NCBI GenBank assembly: GCA_023511875.1
Contig: JAIMAQ010000016.1
Location: 1-43,948 of the forward strand
Direction of reading: 5' to 3'
Source: Thermoflavifilum sp.
GTDB taxonomy: Bacteria > Bacteroidota > Bacteroidia > Chitinophagales > Chitinophagaceae
Length of the DNA stretch: 43,948 nt
In this document: in pieces, positions 16,513 to 25,001 of the stretch
Position numbering within the stretch: position 1 is the first letter of the stretch
Layout: every line of letters begins with the position of its first letter
Made by a program: the position numbers and the translations under genes
The notes under the pieces: generated by a model
Told to the model about the DNA's origin: nothing
The model's input: only the letters and a program-made list of their open reading frames with translations
Databases searched by the model: none

Positions 16513-17568
16513 ATGGCCCGCATTTTAGTAGTAGATGATCATCCCGATATTCTCGATAATATTTCGGAAATCCTTACTCTTGCTGGCCATGAGGTGGAAA
16601 CCGCCACAAATGGTAAAGAGGCAGTGGCTAAAGCCTATGAGCATCCACCCGACTTGGTGATTTGTGATATCATGATGCCCGAGCTCGATGGGTATGGTGT
16701 ATTGCATTTGTTGCGTAAGAATCCACAAACCGCTATTGTGCCTTTTATTTTTCTCACGGCTAAAACAGAAAGGGCCGATTTTCGCAAAGGGATGGAACTG
16801 GGAGCCGATGACTACATCACCAAGCCTTTTGATGATGCAGAATTATTGGCTGCCGTGGATACACGATTGAATAAGATTAACTGGATCAAGCAATATTATG
16901 GACAATCGAAAGGTAGTATTCAACATTTTTTGGAAGAGCTCACCTCCCGTAGCGAGCAGACCATGTTTTCAGCTTTGGAAAGTGAGCAACTACAGGTGCC
17001 CAAACAGGAAATCATTTATCGAGAAGGAGAACGCGCTAAATATTTGTATCGCATTGAGTCGGGCCGCGTAAAAATTACCCGTTTGCATCCCGATGGGAAA
17101 GCATATATTTCTGACATCCTCACTGCAGGCAATTATTTTGGATTTGTAGCACTCATCGAAGATCAACCTTATCGAGAAACGGCTATAGCACTTGAGCCAA
17201 CCGAATTGTGCTTGTTTTCGAAAGAACATTTTTTGCAACAAATTTTTCAAGATCATCAGGTAACGATTACATTTATCAAGTTGCTTTCACAAACACTCGA
17301 TCAGAAAGAAGAACGGCTTTTGCAGTTGGCCTACAGCTCGCTGCGCAAAAGAGTGGCTGCAGCTTTGATTGATTTGTATGAGAAAAATGCATTATCTGAA
17401 GATCATCCTTTGCCTATTACCCGTGAAGAACTGGCACAATATATTGGCACTGCCAAGGAGTCGACCATTCGGGTGTTAAGTGATTTTCGTGATGAAAGAT
17501 TGATTCAGATTCGTTCAGGCAAAGTGTATATTCCCGATATCAACAAGTTGAGAGATTTGCCTTACTAA
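16513..17568 (+). CDS. Response regulator fused to a CRP/FNR-type regulator
   Basis: This 351-residue protein combines three parts. A receiver domain (1-122) has D8/D9, phospho-acceptor D52 in CDIMMPELDG, T82 and K104. A cyclic-nucleotide-binding beta-roll (about 150-245) contains EGERAKYLYRIESGRVKI and AGNYFGFVALIEDQPYRETA. A CRP-type winged helix (about 275-345) has recognition helix GTAKESTIRVL. The phosphate-binding cassette has Phe/Val where CRP has the ribose-contacting Glu, so classical cAMP binding is doubtful. It also lacks the cysteine set of [4Fe-4S] FNR. The recognition helix keeps Glu-Ser-x-x-Arg, as in CRP/FNR proteins that read TGTGA- or TTGAT-like half-sites. Phosphorylation by the upstream kinase presumably replaces or adds to ligand control. 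Confidence 0.9.
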   Translation: MARILVVDDHPDILDNISEILTLAGHEVETATNGKEAVAKAYEHPPDLVICDIMMPELDGYGVLHLLRKNPQTAIVPFIFLTAKTERADFRKGMELGADDYITKPFDDAELLAAVDTRLNKINWIKQYYGQSKGSIQHFLEELTSRSEQTMFSALESEQLQVPKQEIIYREGERAKYLYRIESGRVKITRLHPDGKAYISDILTAGNYFGFVALIEDQPYRETAIALEPTELCLFSKEHFLQQIFQDHQVTITFIKLLSQTLDQKEERLLQLAYSSLRKRVAAALIDLYEKNALSEDHPLPITREELAQYIGTAKESTIRVLSDFRDERLIQIRSGKVYIPDINKLRDLPY

Positions 17569-17592
17569 AAGTTTTCATTGAAAAATTCCTTC

Positions 17593-17600
17593 TATATTTG
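17593..17600 (+). promoter_or_regulatory. Bacteroidota -7 element before the YfhO gene
   Basis: TATATTTG matches TAnnTTTG exactly and lies 25 bp before the start codon at 17625. No clear -33 element is seen. Confidence 0.4.
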
Positions 17601-17624
17601 GTGCGGGTATTTTAATGTAAGTCC

Positions 17625-20165
17625 ATGCAATTAGCTTTCTGGAAAAAATTAATTCCTCATCTCATTGCCTTGCTCATCTTCGTTGTTCTGGCATTTGTGT
17701 ATTGTAGTCCCGTTTTGCAAGGTGAAGTACTGCAACAATCCGATATGGTGCAGGTAGAAGGTATGAGCAAAGAGGCAAAAGATTTTTATGAGCGTACTGG
17801 TGAACATCCGTTGTGGATTAATAGCATGTTTTGTGGCATGCCTAGTTACTTAGTGTTTACGGGTCCTACAGACAATTTATTGCGATTTGGGAATCGTGTA
17901 TTTACCCTCAACTTGCCTTCGCCAGTAAACATGCTTTTTTTAGCCATGCTTGGCATGTATGTATTGCTTTCGGTGTTGGGTTTCGACTATGTCATTTGTT
18001 TAATTGGTGCCGTTGCATTTGGTTTCTCTTCATATAATGTGATCATTATTGGCGCTGGGCATATTACCAAGATGATGAGCATGGCTTATATGCCCATGGT
18101 TTTTGCTGGTATGTGGTTATTGTATCATCGCCATAAATGGATAACGGGTGGTGTGGTTACGGCACTCATGGCGGCCATGATGGTGTATAACAATCATTTG
18201 CAGATCATGTATTATGCAGCTATCATTGGATTTTGCATGGTTGTTGGATTTTTTGTGTGGAGCTTACGCACTAAGCAATGGAAATCATTTCTCATAGCCA
18301 CGACTATATTAATTGTTGCAGCTGTCTTAGCCTTATTGCCTGCTGCCGATAATTTGTTGATTACTCGAGAATATGCTAAATATTCCATTCGCGATAGCCA
18401 GAGCGAGCTCACCTTAGCGAAGAAAAACGCAGAAGTAGGGAAGGGAGGGTTGAATATCGACTATGCTTTTCAATGGAGTTTAGGTAAGCTAGAAACTTTT
18501 TCCATTCTTATTCCTAACGTGTATGGTGGGCCTGTAACACCCAGCCAGGCTGCTGATTCTCATGTGTTGCAAACGCTAGAAAATCAAGGCATATCTGGGC
18601 AGCAGGCTGAAAATGTAGCTCAGCAAATCTTACAGTATGCTTATTGGGGGCCACAACCCTTCACGACTCCCGTGTATTTTGGTGCTATCATTTGTTTTTT
18701 GTTTTTATTGGCTTGCTTTATCGTGAAAAGTCCACACAAATGGTGGCTGATTGTTGCTACAGCAATCGGTATTATCCTCAGCTGGGGTAAAAACCTTGCA
18801 TTTATCAATGATTTTTTGTTTTATCATTTGCCTTTATACAACAAGTTTAGAGCGCCTTCTATGGCTATGGTGATTCCGCAGTTTACTTTTGTATGGATGG
18901 CTGCATGGGCTTTGCAAGAGCTTGTGCATGGTAAATGGAAGAAAGCCGACCTCTTGCGGTTGTTTAAATACACAGTACTCATTATGGGCGTATTGCTGTT
19001 GGTAATAGGGTCGGGTATGTTGGTGAATTATGTTTCCTCGAACGACAATCAACTGATGCAAGCCTTTGGCAATGCTCAATTGGGCCAAACTATTATCAAT
19101 GCTTTACGTGAAGATCGGGCATCGTTGTTGCACCATGATGCTTTGCGCAGCTTGGTATGGATTGCTGTAGCAGTTATTTTGATTTGGTTGTGGATACAAC
19201 ATAAGATTACCTATCGAATATTTTTTGCGATCATTGGTTTTGCCGTATTCATTGATCTTTGGGCTGTAGATAAAAGATATTTGAACGATCAAAATTTTAC
19301 TGATGAACTCTCTTTGCAACAAATTTTCCAGCCTTCACCAGCTATTCAACACATTCAAGCCGACACGGATCCTTATTTCCGCGTACTTAACTTGAGTGTA
19401 GGCATCAACAATATTTTTAACGATGCGTTGACTTCTTATTTTGTAAAATCTGTTGGTGGATATAGTCCTGCAAAGCTTTGGCGCTATCAAGATTTAATCG
19501 ACTATCAGTTGATGCCAGCCATCACCAGGTTGTACAGCATTTTGCAAAGTTCTCGCATGTCGGATAGCAGCGTGCAAGAAGTTTTTGGGCAGTCGCCCGT
19601 ACTCAATATGCTCAATACCAGGTATTTCATCTTGAGCCCGCAGGCAGCACCCATTCGCAATCCGCATGCATTAGGCAATGCCTGGTTTATACACGACGTA
19701 CACTGGGCTGCCAATGCAGATTCTGAGATTTTAAGTTTGAATAATATTGACCCTGCCACAACGGTGGTCATTGATCAACGGTATCACCAGTTGGTTCCTG
19801 CCAATCAGTTTCAGACCGATAGCACGACAGAGATTCGCCTCACCCAATATGGGCTTAATGAGTTGCATTATCAATCGCAAAATGCACACGATGGGTTTGG
19901 TGTGTTTTCGGATATTTATTATCCTGCCGGTTGGAAAGCGTATATTGATGGGAAAGAAGTACCTATAGTGCGTGTCAATTATTTGTTACGAGGATTGTAT
20001 ATTCCGCAAGGCAAGCACGATATCGTTTTCCGTTTCCATCCCCACACTTATTTTCTTGGGCAACGTATTTCTTTCTATTCTTCGTTGCTGCTTTTGTTGT
20101 TGATCATTGTTGCTTTGTTTTGGGAATGGAAACATCATTCATCCACTCAGATTATTCGACGTTAA
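17625..20165 (+). CDS. YfhO-family integral membrane protein
   Basis: This large 846-residue protein has about 12 transmembrane helices in its first 600 residues and a soluble C-terminal region closed by one last helix (about 815-835). The overall layout and motifs (QQSDMVQVEGMSKEAKDFYERTGE, WINSMFCGMPSYL, GLYIPQGKHDIVFRF near the C-terminus) match the YfhO family, which is related to GT-C polyprenyl-dependent glycosyltransferases. In Gram-positive bacteria YfhO proteins take part in glycosylating lipoteichoic acid. The function in Bacteroidota, where the gene is widespread, is not established. An extracytoplasmic loop with acidic residues after the first helix (QSDMVQ) would be the expected catalytic site. 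It is probably transcribed from its own promoter. Confidence 0.85.
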   Translation: MQLAFWKKLIPHLIALLIFVVLAFVYCSPVLQGEVLQQSDMVQVEGMSKEAKDFYERTGEHPLWINSMFCGMPSYLVFTGPTDNLLRFGNRVFTLNLPSPVNMLFLAMLGMYVLLSVLGFDYVICLIGAVAFGFSSYNVIIIGAGHITKMMSMAYMPMVFAGMWLLYHRHKWITGGVVTALMAAMMVYNNHLQIMYYAAIIGFCMVVGFFVWSLRTKQWKSFLIATTILIVAAVLALLPAADNLLITREYAKYSIRDSQSELTLAKKNAEVGKGGLNIDYAFQWSLGKLETFSILIPNVYGGPVTPSQAADSHVLQTLENQGISGQQAENVAQQILQYAYWGPQPFTTPVYFGAIICFLFLLACFIVKSPHKWWLIVATAIGIILSWGKNLAFINDFLFYHLPLYNKFRAPSMAMVIPQFTFVWMAAWALQELVHGKWKKADLLRLFKYTVLIMGVLLLVIGSGMLVNYVSSNDNQLMQAFGNAQLGQTIINALREDRASLLHHDALRSLVWIAVAVILIWLWIQHKITYRIFFAIIGFAVFIDLWAVDKRYLNDQNFTDELSLQQIFQPSPAIQHIQADTDPYFRVLNLSVGINNIFNDALTSYFVKSVGGYSPAKLWRYQDLIDYQLMPAITRLYSILQSSRMSDSSVQEVFGQSPVLNMLNTRYFILSPQAAPIRNPHALGNAWFIHDVHWAANADSEILSLNNIDPATTVVIDQRYHQLVPANQFQTDSTTEIRLTQYGLNELHYQSQNAHDGFGVFSDIYYPAGWKAYIDGKEVPIVRVNYLLRGLYIPQGKHDIVFRFHPHTYFLGQRISFYSSLLLLLLIIVALFWEWKHHSSTQIIRR

Positions 20166-20228
20166 CGAATGTGAGCGCAATTGAATGCTGCATCAACGAG
20201 AAATGCATTTTTTCATCAGATTTGTCCT

Positions 20229-21065
20229 ATGCCCTTGGTGATAGATGCACATCAGCATTTTTGGAAGTACGATCCAGTGAAAGATAGCTGGATTACTGAT
20301 GAGATGCAGGTGTTGAAACGAGATTATTTGCCTGAGATGCTACATCGAGAGATGACTGCAGCGGGAGTGCATCAAAGCGTGGCCGTACAAGCCACACAGT
20401 CGGAGCAAGAAACACAATTTTTAATTCAATTAGCTACAGCATATCGGTTTATAACAGGTGTGGTGGGCTGGGTAGATTTGCAGAGCTCTGGCCTTGAAGA
20501 GCGGTTACGATACTATCAATCGGTACCCATTGTAAAGGGCTTTCGGCATATTGTGCAAGACGAGCCCGACGATTTTTTGCTTAGGCATGTTGTGCAGCAA
20601 GGCATTGCACAAATGGGTAAGGCTGGATTTACTTACGACATATTGATTTATCCTCACCAACTACCAGCCGTCTTAAAGCTCATTGAGCATTTACCAGAGC
20701 AACCTTTGGTGGTGGATCATTTAGCCAAGCCATTGATTAGGCAACAACGGAGGGAGCCCTGGGCGGGCCAGATGCGAGCCCTGTCAAAGGCATCACATGT
20801 ATACGTCAAGCTTTCAGGATGGGCTACAGAAGCACATTGGCAGCGCTGGCAACCCGAAGATATCTATCCTTATTTTGATGTGGTATTTGAGGCCTTTGGG
20901 CCTGCACGCTTGCTGTTTGGATCAGATTGGCCGGTGTGCTTGCTATCGGCTACTTATGCACAGGTGAAGCATACGGTTGAACAATATGTGCAGCGGTATG
21001 CCTCTGATGCTTATGATGCGGTGATGGGCGGCAATGCGCAACGTTTTTATCGGCTTGGGAATTGA
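20229..21065 (+). CDS. COG3618-type amidohydrolase / sugar lactonase
   Basis: This 278-residue TIM-barrel protein is of the amidohydrolase-2 group. The first metal site is DAHQHFW (residues 6-12). GFRHIVQDEPDDFL, VVDHLAKP and LLFGSDWPVC complete the set of conserved active-site segments. The same motifs occur in L-fucono-1,5-lactonase, L-rhamnono-lactonase and 4-sulfomuconolactone hydrolase, so the best guess is a sugar-acid lactonase. No fucose or rhamnose catabolic gene is nearby, so the substrate is uncertain. The start is ATG 20229, directly before the first motif; earlier in-frame TTG codons add unrelated sequence. It is 63 bp after the YfhO gene and converges with bioF with only 18 bp between stops. 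Confidence 0.85.
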   Translation: MPLVIDAHQHFWKYDPVKDSWITDEMQVLKRDYLPEMLHREMTAAGVHQSVAVQATQSEQETQFLIQLATAYRFITGVVGWVDLQSSGLEERLRYYQSVPIVKGFRHIVQDEPDDFLLRHVVQQGIAQMGKAGFTYDILIYPHQLPAVLKLIEHLPEQPLVVDHLAKPLIRQQRREPWAGQMRALSKASHVYVKLSGWATEAHWQRWQPEDIYPYFDVVFEAFGPARLLFGSDWPVCLLSATYAQVKHTVEQYVQRYASDAYDAVMGGNAQRFYRLGN

Positions 21066-21083
21066 TTTTTCAACTAAGATGCT

Positions 21084-22226
21084 TCAAATAGAAGTAGCGG
21101 GGTGTTGGCGTAGCCATTCATGGAGGGCTTGCGTTAAGCCCATCACTTCAGTTTCGCTATTAAAGCTGTGTAATACCACACGCAGGCGCTCTTCGCCACG
21201 CGGCACGGTAGGATGTAAAATGGGGCGCACGTCGAAACCGGCAGCTTGTAAGTGACGACCACAGGCTTTGACATGGCTGTTGCCCGGAATGCGAATCGCC
21301 TGAATGGGAGTGATAGGCGAGGTGGGTAAAGACATTTGTTGGCGAAACAATGCCGACAAATTAGCCACGTGGGCACGCTGGGCTTGCATGGCGGGGATTT
21401 GCTGATACGCTAAATAAATAGCTGCTAAAGTAGCAGGAGGCAATGCGGTGGAATAGATTTGCGGACGAGCTGCATTGAGGAGATATTGTTTGAGCCATTC
21501 TTCGCCCAAAACAGCGGCTCCATGTGCACCTAAGGCCTTCCCAAAAGTCACAATCCTGGCTAAACAAGCTTGGGCCAGGCCTTGCATTTGTACCAGTCCT
21601 TCTCCTTTTTGCCCTATGACCCCCACAGCATGTGCTTCATCTACGATTAAGGCAGCTGCATAATGTTGACAAAGCCGGGAAAGGTCTATCAAATTGGGCT
21701 GATCTCCATCCATGGAGTATACAGATTCGACTACTACCCAAATGCGTTTCTGACCATGCTGTGCACGAATCTGCTGAAGCAGTTTTTCGAGAGTATCCAG
21801 ATCGTTGTGTGGAAAGGAGCGGTGATGGGCTAAGCTCATGCGCAGCCCATCGCGTAGTGAAGCGTGGATAAGCTGGTCGTAAAGCACCCAATCGCCACGC
21901 TGAGGGAGTGCCGACATCAGGGCCAGATTGGCCATGTAACCCGAAGCAAAAATCAATGCGGAAGAAGCCTGGTGGAAATCGGCAATAGCTTGTTCTACTT
22001 GATCGTAGAATGGATGATGGCCCGACAACAAGCGCGAGCCCGTACTGCCGTGGCTGAGCCGATGCTGGGCAATCCAGTGAGTGATACTCTCTTGAAAAAC
22101 GGGATCATGTGCTAATCCTATGTAATCATTAGAGCAAAAATCGATACCCTGAGGATGTTGAAGCTGGCGAAACGCATCTTGTTGTTTTCTTTCGGCTAAC
22201 CATTGTTCAAAATATGCAGCATACAT
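21084..22226 (-). CDS. bioF: 8-amino-7-oxononanoate synthase (BioF-like)
   Basis: This is a 380-residue PLP-dependent alpha-oxoamine synthase. The PLP lysine is K230 in IVTFGKALGAHGAA, the PLP-pyridine aspartate D196 and H199 are in VDEAHAVGV, and H121 stacks on the cofactor. FCSNDYIGLAHDP and HGSTGSRLLSGH are the family's substrate-binding segments. Length and sequence are closest to BioF, which condenses pimeloyl-ACP/CoA with alanine in biotin synthesis. No other bio gene is adjacent, so a related acyl-CoA/amino-acid condensation cannot be excluded. It lies 82 bp downstream of infC on the same strand and may be cotranscribed with thrS-infC, where ribosomal protein genes would normally be found. 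Confidence 0.83.
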   Translation of the reverse strand: MYAAYFEQWLAERKQQDAFRQLQHPQGIDFCSNDYIGLAHDPVFQESITHWIAQHRLSHGSTGSRLLSGHHPFYDQVEQAIADFHQASSALIFASGYMANLALMSALPQRGDWVLYDQLIHASLRDGLRMSLAHHRSFPHNDLDTLEKLLQQIRAQHGQKRIWVVVESVYSMDGDQPNLIDLSRLCQHYAAALIVDEAHAVGVIGQKGEGLVQMQGLAQACLARIVTFGKALGAHGAAVLGEEWLKQYLLNAARPQIYSTALPPATLAAIYLAYQQIPAMQAQRAHVANLSALFRQQMSLPTSPITPIQAIRIPGNSHVKACGRHLQAAGFDVRPILHPTVPRGEERLRVVLHSFNSETEVMGLTQALHEWLRQHPATSI

Positions 22227-22308
22227 GATGCGTTTGTTTTAACCAGAGGAACATCACTATTAACCGATAAGGTACACAAGCATGTGATAGGAGTCACTAC
22301 TTGGCCAC

Positions 22309-22869
22309 TCAAGATTTTTTCTTGGTGCTTTTAGGAACGATGATGGCGTGCATTCGGCGACCTTCTAGTTTTGGCATGCCTTCGAGTACACCCACCTCAG
22401 CAAGCCGTTCGGCAAGCTTGAGCAAGATGAGTTCACCACGTTCTTTGAACATGATAGCTCTTCCTTTGAATTGCACGTAGGCTTTTACTTTGTTGCCTTC
22501 TTTAAGGAATTTTTCGGCATGACGAAGCTTGAACTCGAAATCGTGATCGTCGGTATTGGGTGTAAAACGCAATTCTTTGACTTCGCTTTTAGCCGATTTA
22601 GCTTTGATTTCTTTTTCTTTCTTTTTGCGTTCGTAAAGAAATTTGTTGTAGTCAATGATTTTACAAACGGGCGGATTGGCATTGGGCGATATTTCCACCA
22701 GGTCGAGCCCCTGCTCTTCGGCCATTCGTAGAGCTTCTTCGATGGGGTAAATACCCGTTTCAATGTTTTCTCCAACTACGCGCACTTCTTTAGCGCGAAT
22801 CATGCGATTAATACGAAACTCTCCAGTGTCTTTTTTTCTAGGAGAAGGTGAAGATGTTCTTTTTTGCAT
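22309..22869 (-). CDS. infC: Translation initiation factor IF-3
   Basis: This 186-residue protein has the IF-3 N-domain (RINRMIRAKEVRVVGENIETGIYPIEEALRMAEEQ region, about 19-55), the lysine-rich linker helix (about 78-100) and the C-domain with FKLRHAEKFLKEGNKVKAYVQFKGR. It binds the 30S subunit and polices start-codon and initiator-tRNA selection. The start is an ordinary ATG at 22869, not the AUU known from enterobacteria. It is 76 bp downstream of thrS. The usual partners rpmI and rplT (L35, L20) do not follow; bioF does. Confidence 0.97.
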   Translation of the reverse strand: MQKRTSSPSPRKKDTGEFRINRMIRAKEVRVVGENIETGIYPIEEALRMAEEQGLDLVEISPNANPPVCKIIDYNKFLYERKKKEKEIKAKSAKSEVKELRFTPNTDDHDFEFKLRHAEKFLKEGNKVKAYVQFKGRAIMFKERGELILLKLAERLAEVGVLEGMPKLEGRRMHAIIVPKSTKKKS

Positions 22870-22945
22870 TCAGCTTGAAAAATTAAACGAAAATGTGATT
22901 TCTACTGTGGATCGATTTTCAGCAAATTTGAAAAATTCTCATCAA

Positions 22946-24892
22946 CTATTCAAATCGCTTTTCTATAATTTCTTGTTTTAATTGAGATATTGCCTCTAGC
23001 AAAGCAAGGCTACCTTGATCGCCTTTTAGGTGTCGGCGTTGTGCTACGGTTTGTTGTTGCATTTCTTTTTCACCCACAATCCACATATAAGGAATTTTTC
23101 GGGTTTCGGCATCACGTATTTTTTTACCAATTTTTTCATTTCGCTCATCTACATGTACACGCAGTCCTTCTTTTTTAGCCATAGCCGCTATTTCTTGTGC
23201 ATACAGCAAGCTCTTATCGGTGATGGGCAACACGCTGACTTGTATGGGCGAGAGCCACAGAGGAAAATTGCCTGCACAATGTTCAATAAGCAATGCCACA
23301 AAGCGCTCCATAGATCCAAACGGAGCACGATGAATCATTACAGGTCGATGTTTTTGATTATCGGCCCCTACATATTCCAATTCAAAACGTTCGGGTAAGT
23401 TGTAATCGACTTGAATGGTACCCATTTGCCACTTGCGGCCCAGTGCATCTTTTACCATGAAATCGAGTTTAGGGCCGTAAAAGGCAGCTTCCCCATACTC
23501 GACCACTGCAGGAAGCTGCTTTTCTTGCACGGCTTCCAAGATAGCCTGTTCGGCTTGTTGCCAGTTTTCTTCGCTGCCAATATATCGGCTATGATCTTGC
23601 TGATCACGCAAAGATACTTGTGCAGTAAAATCGGTAAAATGTAAGGTGTTAAGCACGAGAAGCACCAGATCGATAACTTTTTCAAATTCTTCTTTCACCT
23701 GATCGGGGCGACAAAACAGATGGGCATCGTCTTGGGTAAAGCCACGCACTCGGGTGAGTCCATGCAGCTCACCACTTTGTTCATATCGGTACACGGTGCC
23801 AAATTCTGCAATGCGAATGGGCAGATCTCGATAAGAACGTGGAGCAGAGCGGTATATTTCGATATGGTGCGGACAGTTCATGGGTTTGAGCATGAATTCT
23901 TCATCGGCTTGTGGGGTTTTCATGGGTTGAAAACTGTCTTTACCATATTTCTCATAATGCCCTGAGATGATGTAGAGCTGTTTATTGGCAATATGAGGTG
24001 TTACTACGAATTGATAACCTTGCTCCAGCTGAGCTTGGTACAAAAAGTTTTGCAGTTCCTGGCGAATGATGGTACCATTGGGCAGCCAGAGAGGCAGGCC
24101 CATGCCTACACGTTCGGAAAAGGTGAACAGTTCCAGTTCTTTACCTATCTTTCGATGATCTCGTTTTTTGGCTTCTTCCAGCCATTGCAGGTAATCATCT
24201 AATTCTTTTTGTGAGGGGAAGCTAATGCCGTAGATACGAGTGAGCATGGGTCTATGCTCATCTCCACGCCAATAAGCGCCCGCCACATTGGTTAATTTCA
24301 CGGCTTTGATATAGCCCGTGTGGGGAATATGCGGGCCACGGCAGAGATCGGTAAAATTGCCCTGGGTATAAAAAGTAATTTGGCCATCGGCTAAGCCTTC
24401 TAGCAATTCCAGCTTATATGGATCGCCTTTTTGTTCATAATAACGAATGGCTTCGGCTTTGGAAATAGGCTTACGCACGTACACTTCTTTACGACGAGCC
24501 AATTCGGTCATTTTGGCTTCTAGCTTCTGGAGATCTTCTTCTGAAAGCTGCCGTCCACCTAAGTCTACATCGTAATAAAAGCCTTGCTCAATAGCCGGCC
24601 CTATCCCAAATTTCACCCCCGGGAAAAGGCTTTCCAGGGCTTCGGCCATCAGATGTGCCGAAGAATGCCAGAAAGTAGCTTTGCCTTCAGGATCTTTCCA
24701 GGTGAGAAGGCGAATATGTGCATCCTGATTGATGGGTCGGGTGGCATCCCAAACCTGGTCGTTTACCTTCACAGCCAGCACTTCTCTGGCTAGCTGTTCG
24801 CTGATCGAGCCAGCAATATCAAGTCCAGTCACTCCAGCAGGGTAATTCCGTACCTGGCCATCGGGAAAAGTAATGTGTATGCTTGTATTCAT
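22946..24892 (-). CDS. thrS: Threonyl-tRNA synthetase
   Basis: This is a 648-residue full-length class II synthetase. Domains in order are TGS (1-62), editing/SAD domain with HSSAH (H76, H80), catalytic core with the zinc cysteine in [10 protein letters not shown], motif 2 around [26 protein letters not shown], the last zinc histidine in [13 protein letters not shown] (motif 3), and the C-terminal anticodon-binding domain ([14 protein letters not shown] onward). It charges tRNA-Thr and edits mischarged Ser-tRNA-Thr. It is the first gene of the thrS-infC unit, with a TAnnTTTG promoter element just upstream. Confidence 0.98.
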   Translation of the reverse strand: MNTSIHITFPDGQVRNYPAGVTGLDIAGSISEQLAREVLAVKVNDQVWDATRPINQDAHIRLLTWKDPEGKATFWHSSAHLMAEALESLFPGVKFGIGPAIEQGFYYDVDLGGRQLSEEDLQKLEAKMTELARRKEVYVRKPISKAEAIRYYEQKGDPYKLELLEGLADGQITFYTQGNFTDLCRGPHIPHTGYIKAVKLTNVAGAYWRGDEHRPMLTRIYGISFPSQKELDDYLQWLEEAKKRDHRKIGKELELFTFSERVGMGLPLWLPNGTIIRQELQNFLYQAQLEQGYQFVVTPHIANKQLYIISGHYEKYGKDSFQPMKTPQADEEFMLKPMNCPHHIEIYRSAPRSYRDLPIRIAEFGTVYRYEQSGELHGLTRVRGFTQDDAHLFCRPDQVKEEFEKVIDLVLLVLNTLHFTDFTAQVSLRDQQDHSRYIGSEENWQQAEQAILEAVQEKQLPAVVEYGEAAFYGPKLDFMVKDALGRKWQMGTIQVDYNLPERFELEYVGADNQKHRPVMIHRAPFGSMERFVALLIEHCAGNFPLWLSPIQVSVLPITDKSLLYAQEIAAMAKKEGLRVHVDERNEKIGKKIRDAETRKIPYMWIVGEKEMQQQTVAQRRHLKGDQGSLALLEAISQLKQEIIEKRFE

Positions 24893-24914
24893 GCAATATG
24901 CGCTATTCAGGCCG

Positions 24915-24947
24915 CAAAGTTAGCTGAAAAAGAGGATGTCTACTAAA
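24915..24947 (-). promoter_or_regulatory. Candidate thrS-infC promoter
   Basis: On the minus strand TAACTTTG (24922-24915) matches TAnnTTTG exactly, and TTTA (24947-24944) sits 21 bp upstream, close to the expected -33 TTTG position. The -7 element is about 23 bp from the thrS start codon. Confidence 0.45.
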
Positions 24948-24948
24948 T

Positions 24949-24977
24949 AAAAAAGCGGCATGCACGAGGCATGCCGC
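24949..24977 (-). terminator. Terminator of the glutamine synthetase gene
   Basis: GCGGCATGC (24955-24963) and GCATGCCGC (24969-24977) form a perfect 9-bp stem with a 5-nt loop. On the minus strand it is followed by a T run (complement of the A run before 24955). It lies 25 bp past the glnN stop. Confidence 0.88.
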
Positions 24978-25001
24978 CTGAAAGATGGATTTTGGGGTTG
25001 C

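Noticed and set aside
16513-17568. FNR-type oxygen sensor with an iron-sulfur cluster
   Set aside because: The protein lacks the cluster of cysteines needed for a [4Fe-4S] centre, so direct oxygen sensing by this regulator is unlikely.
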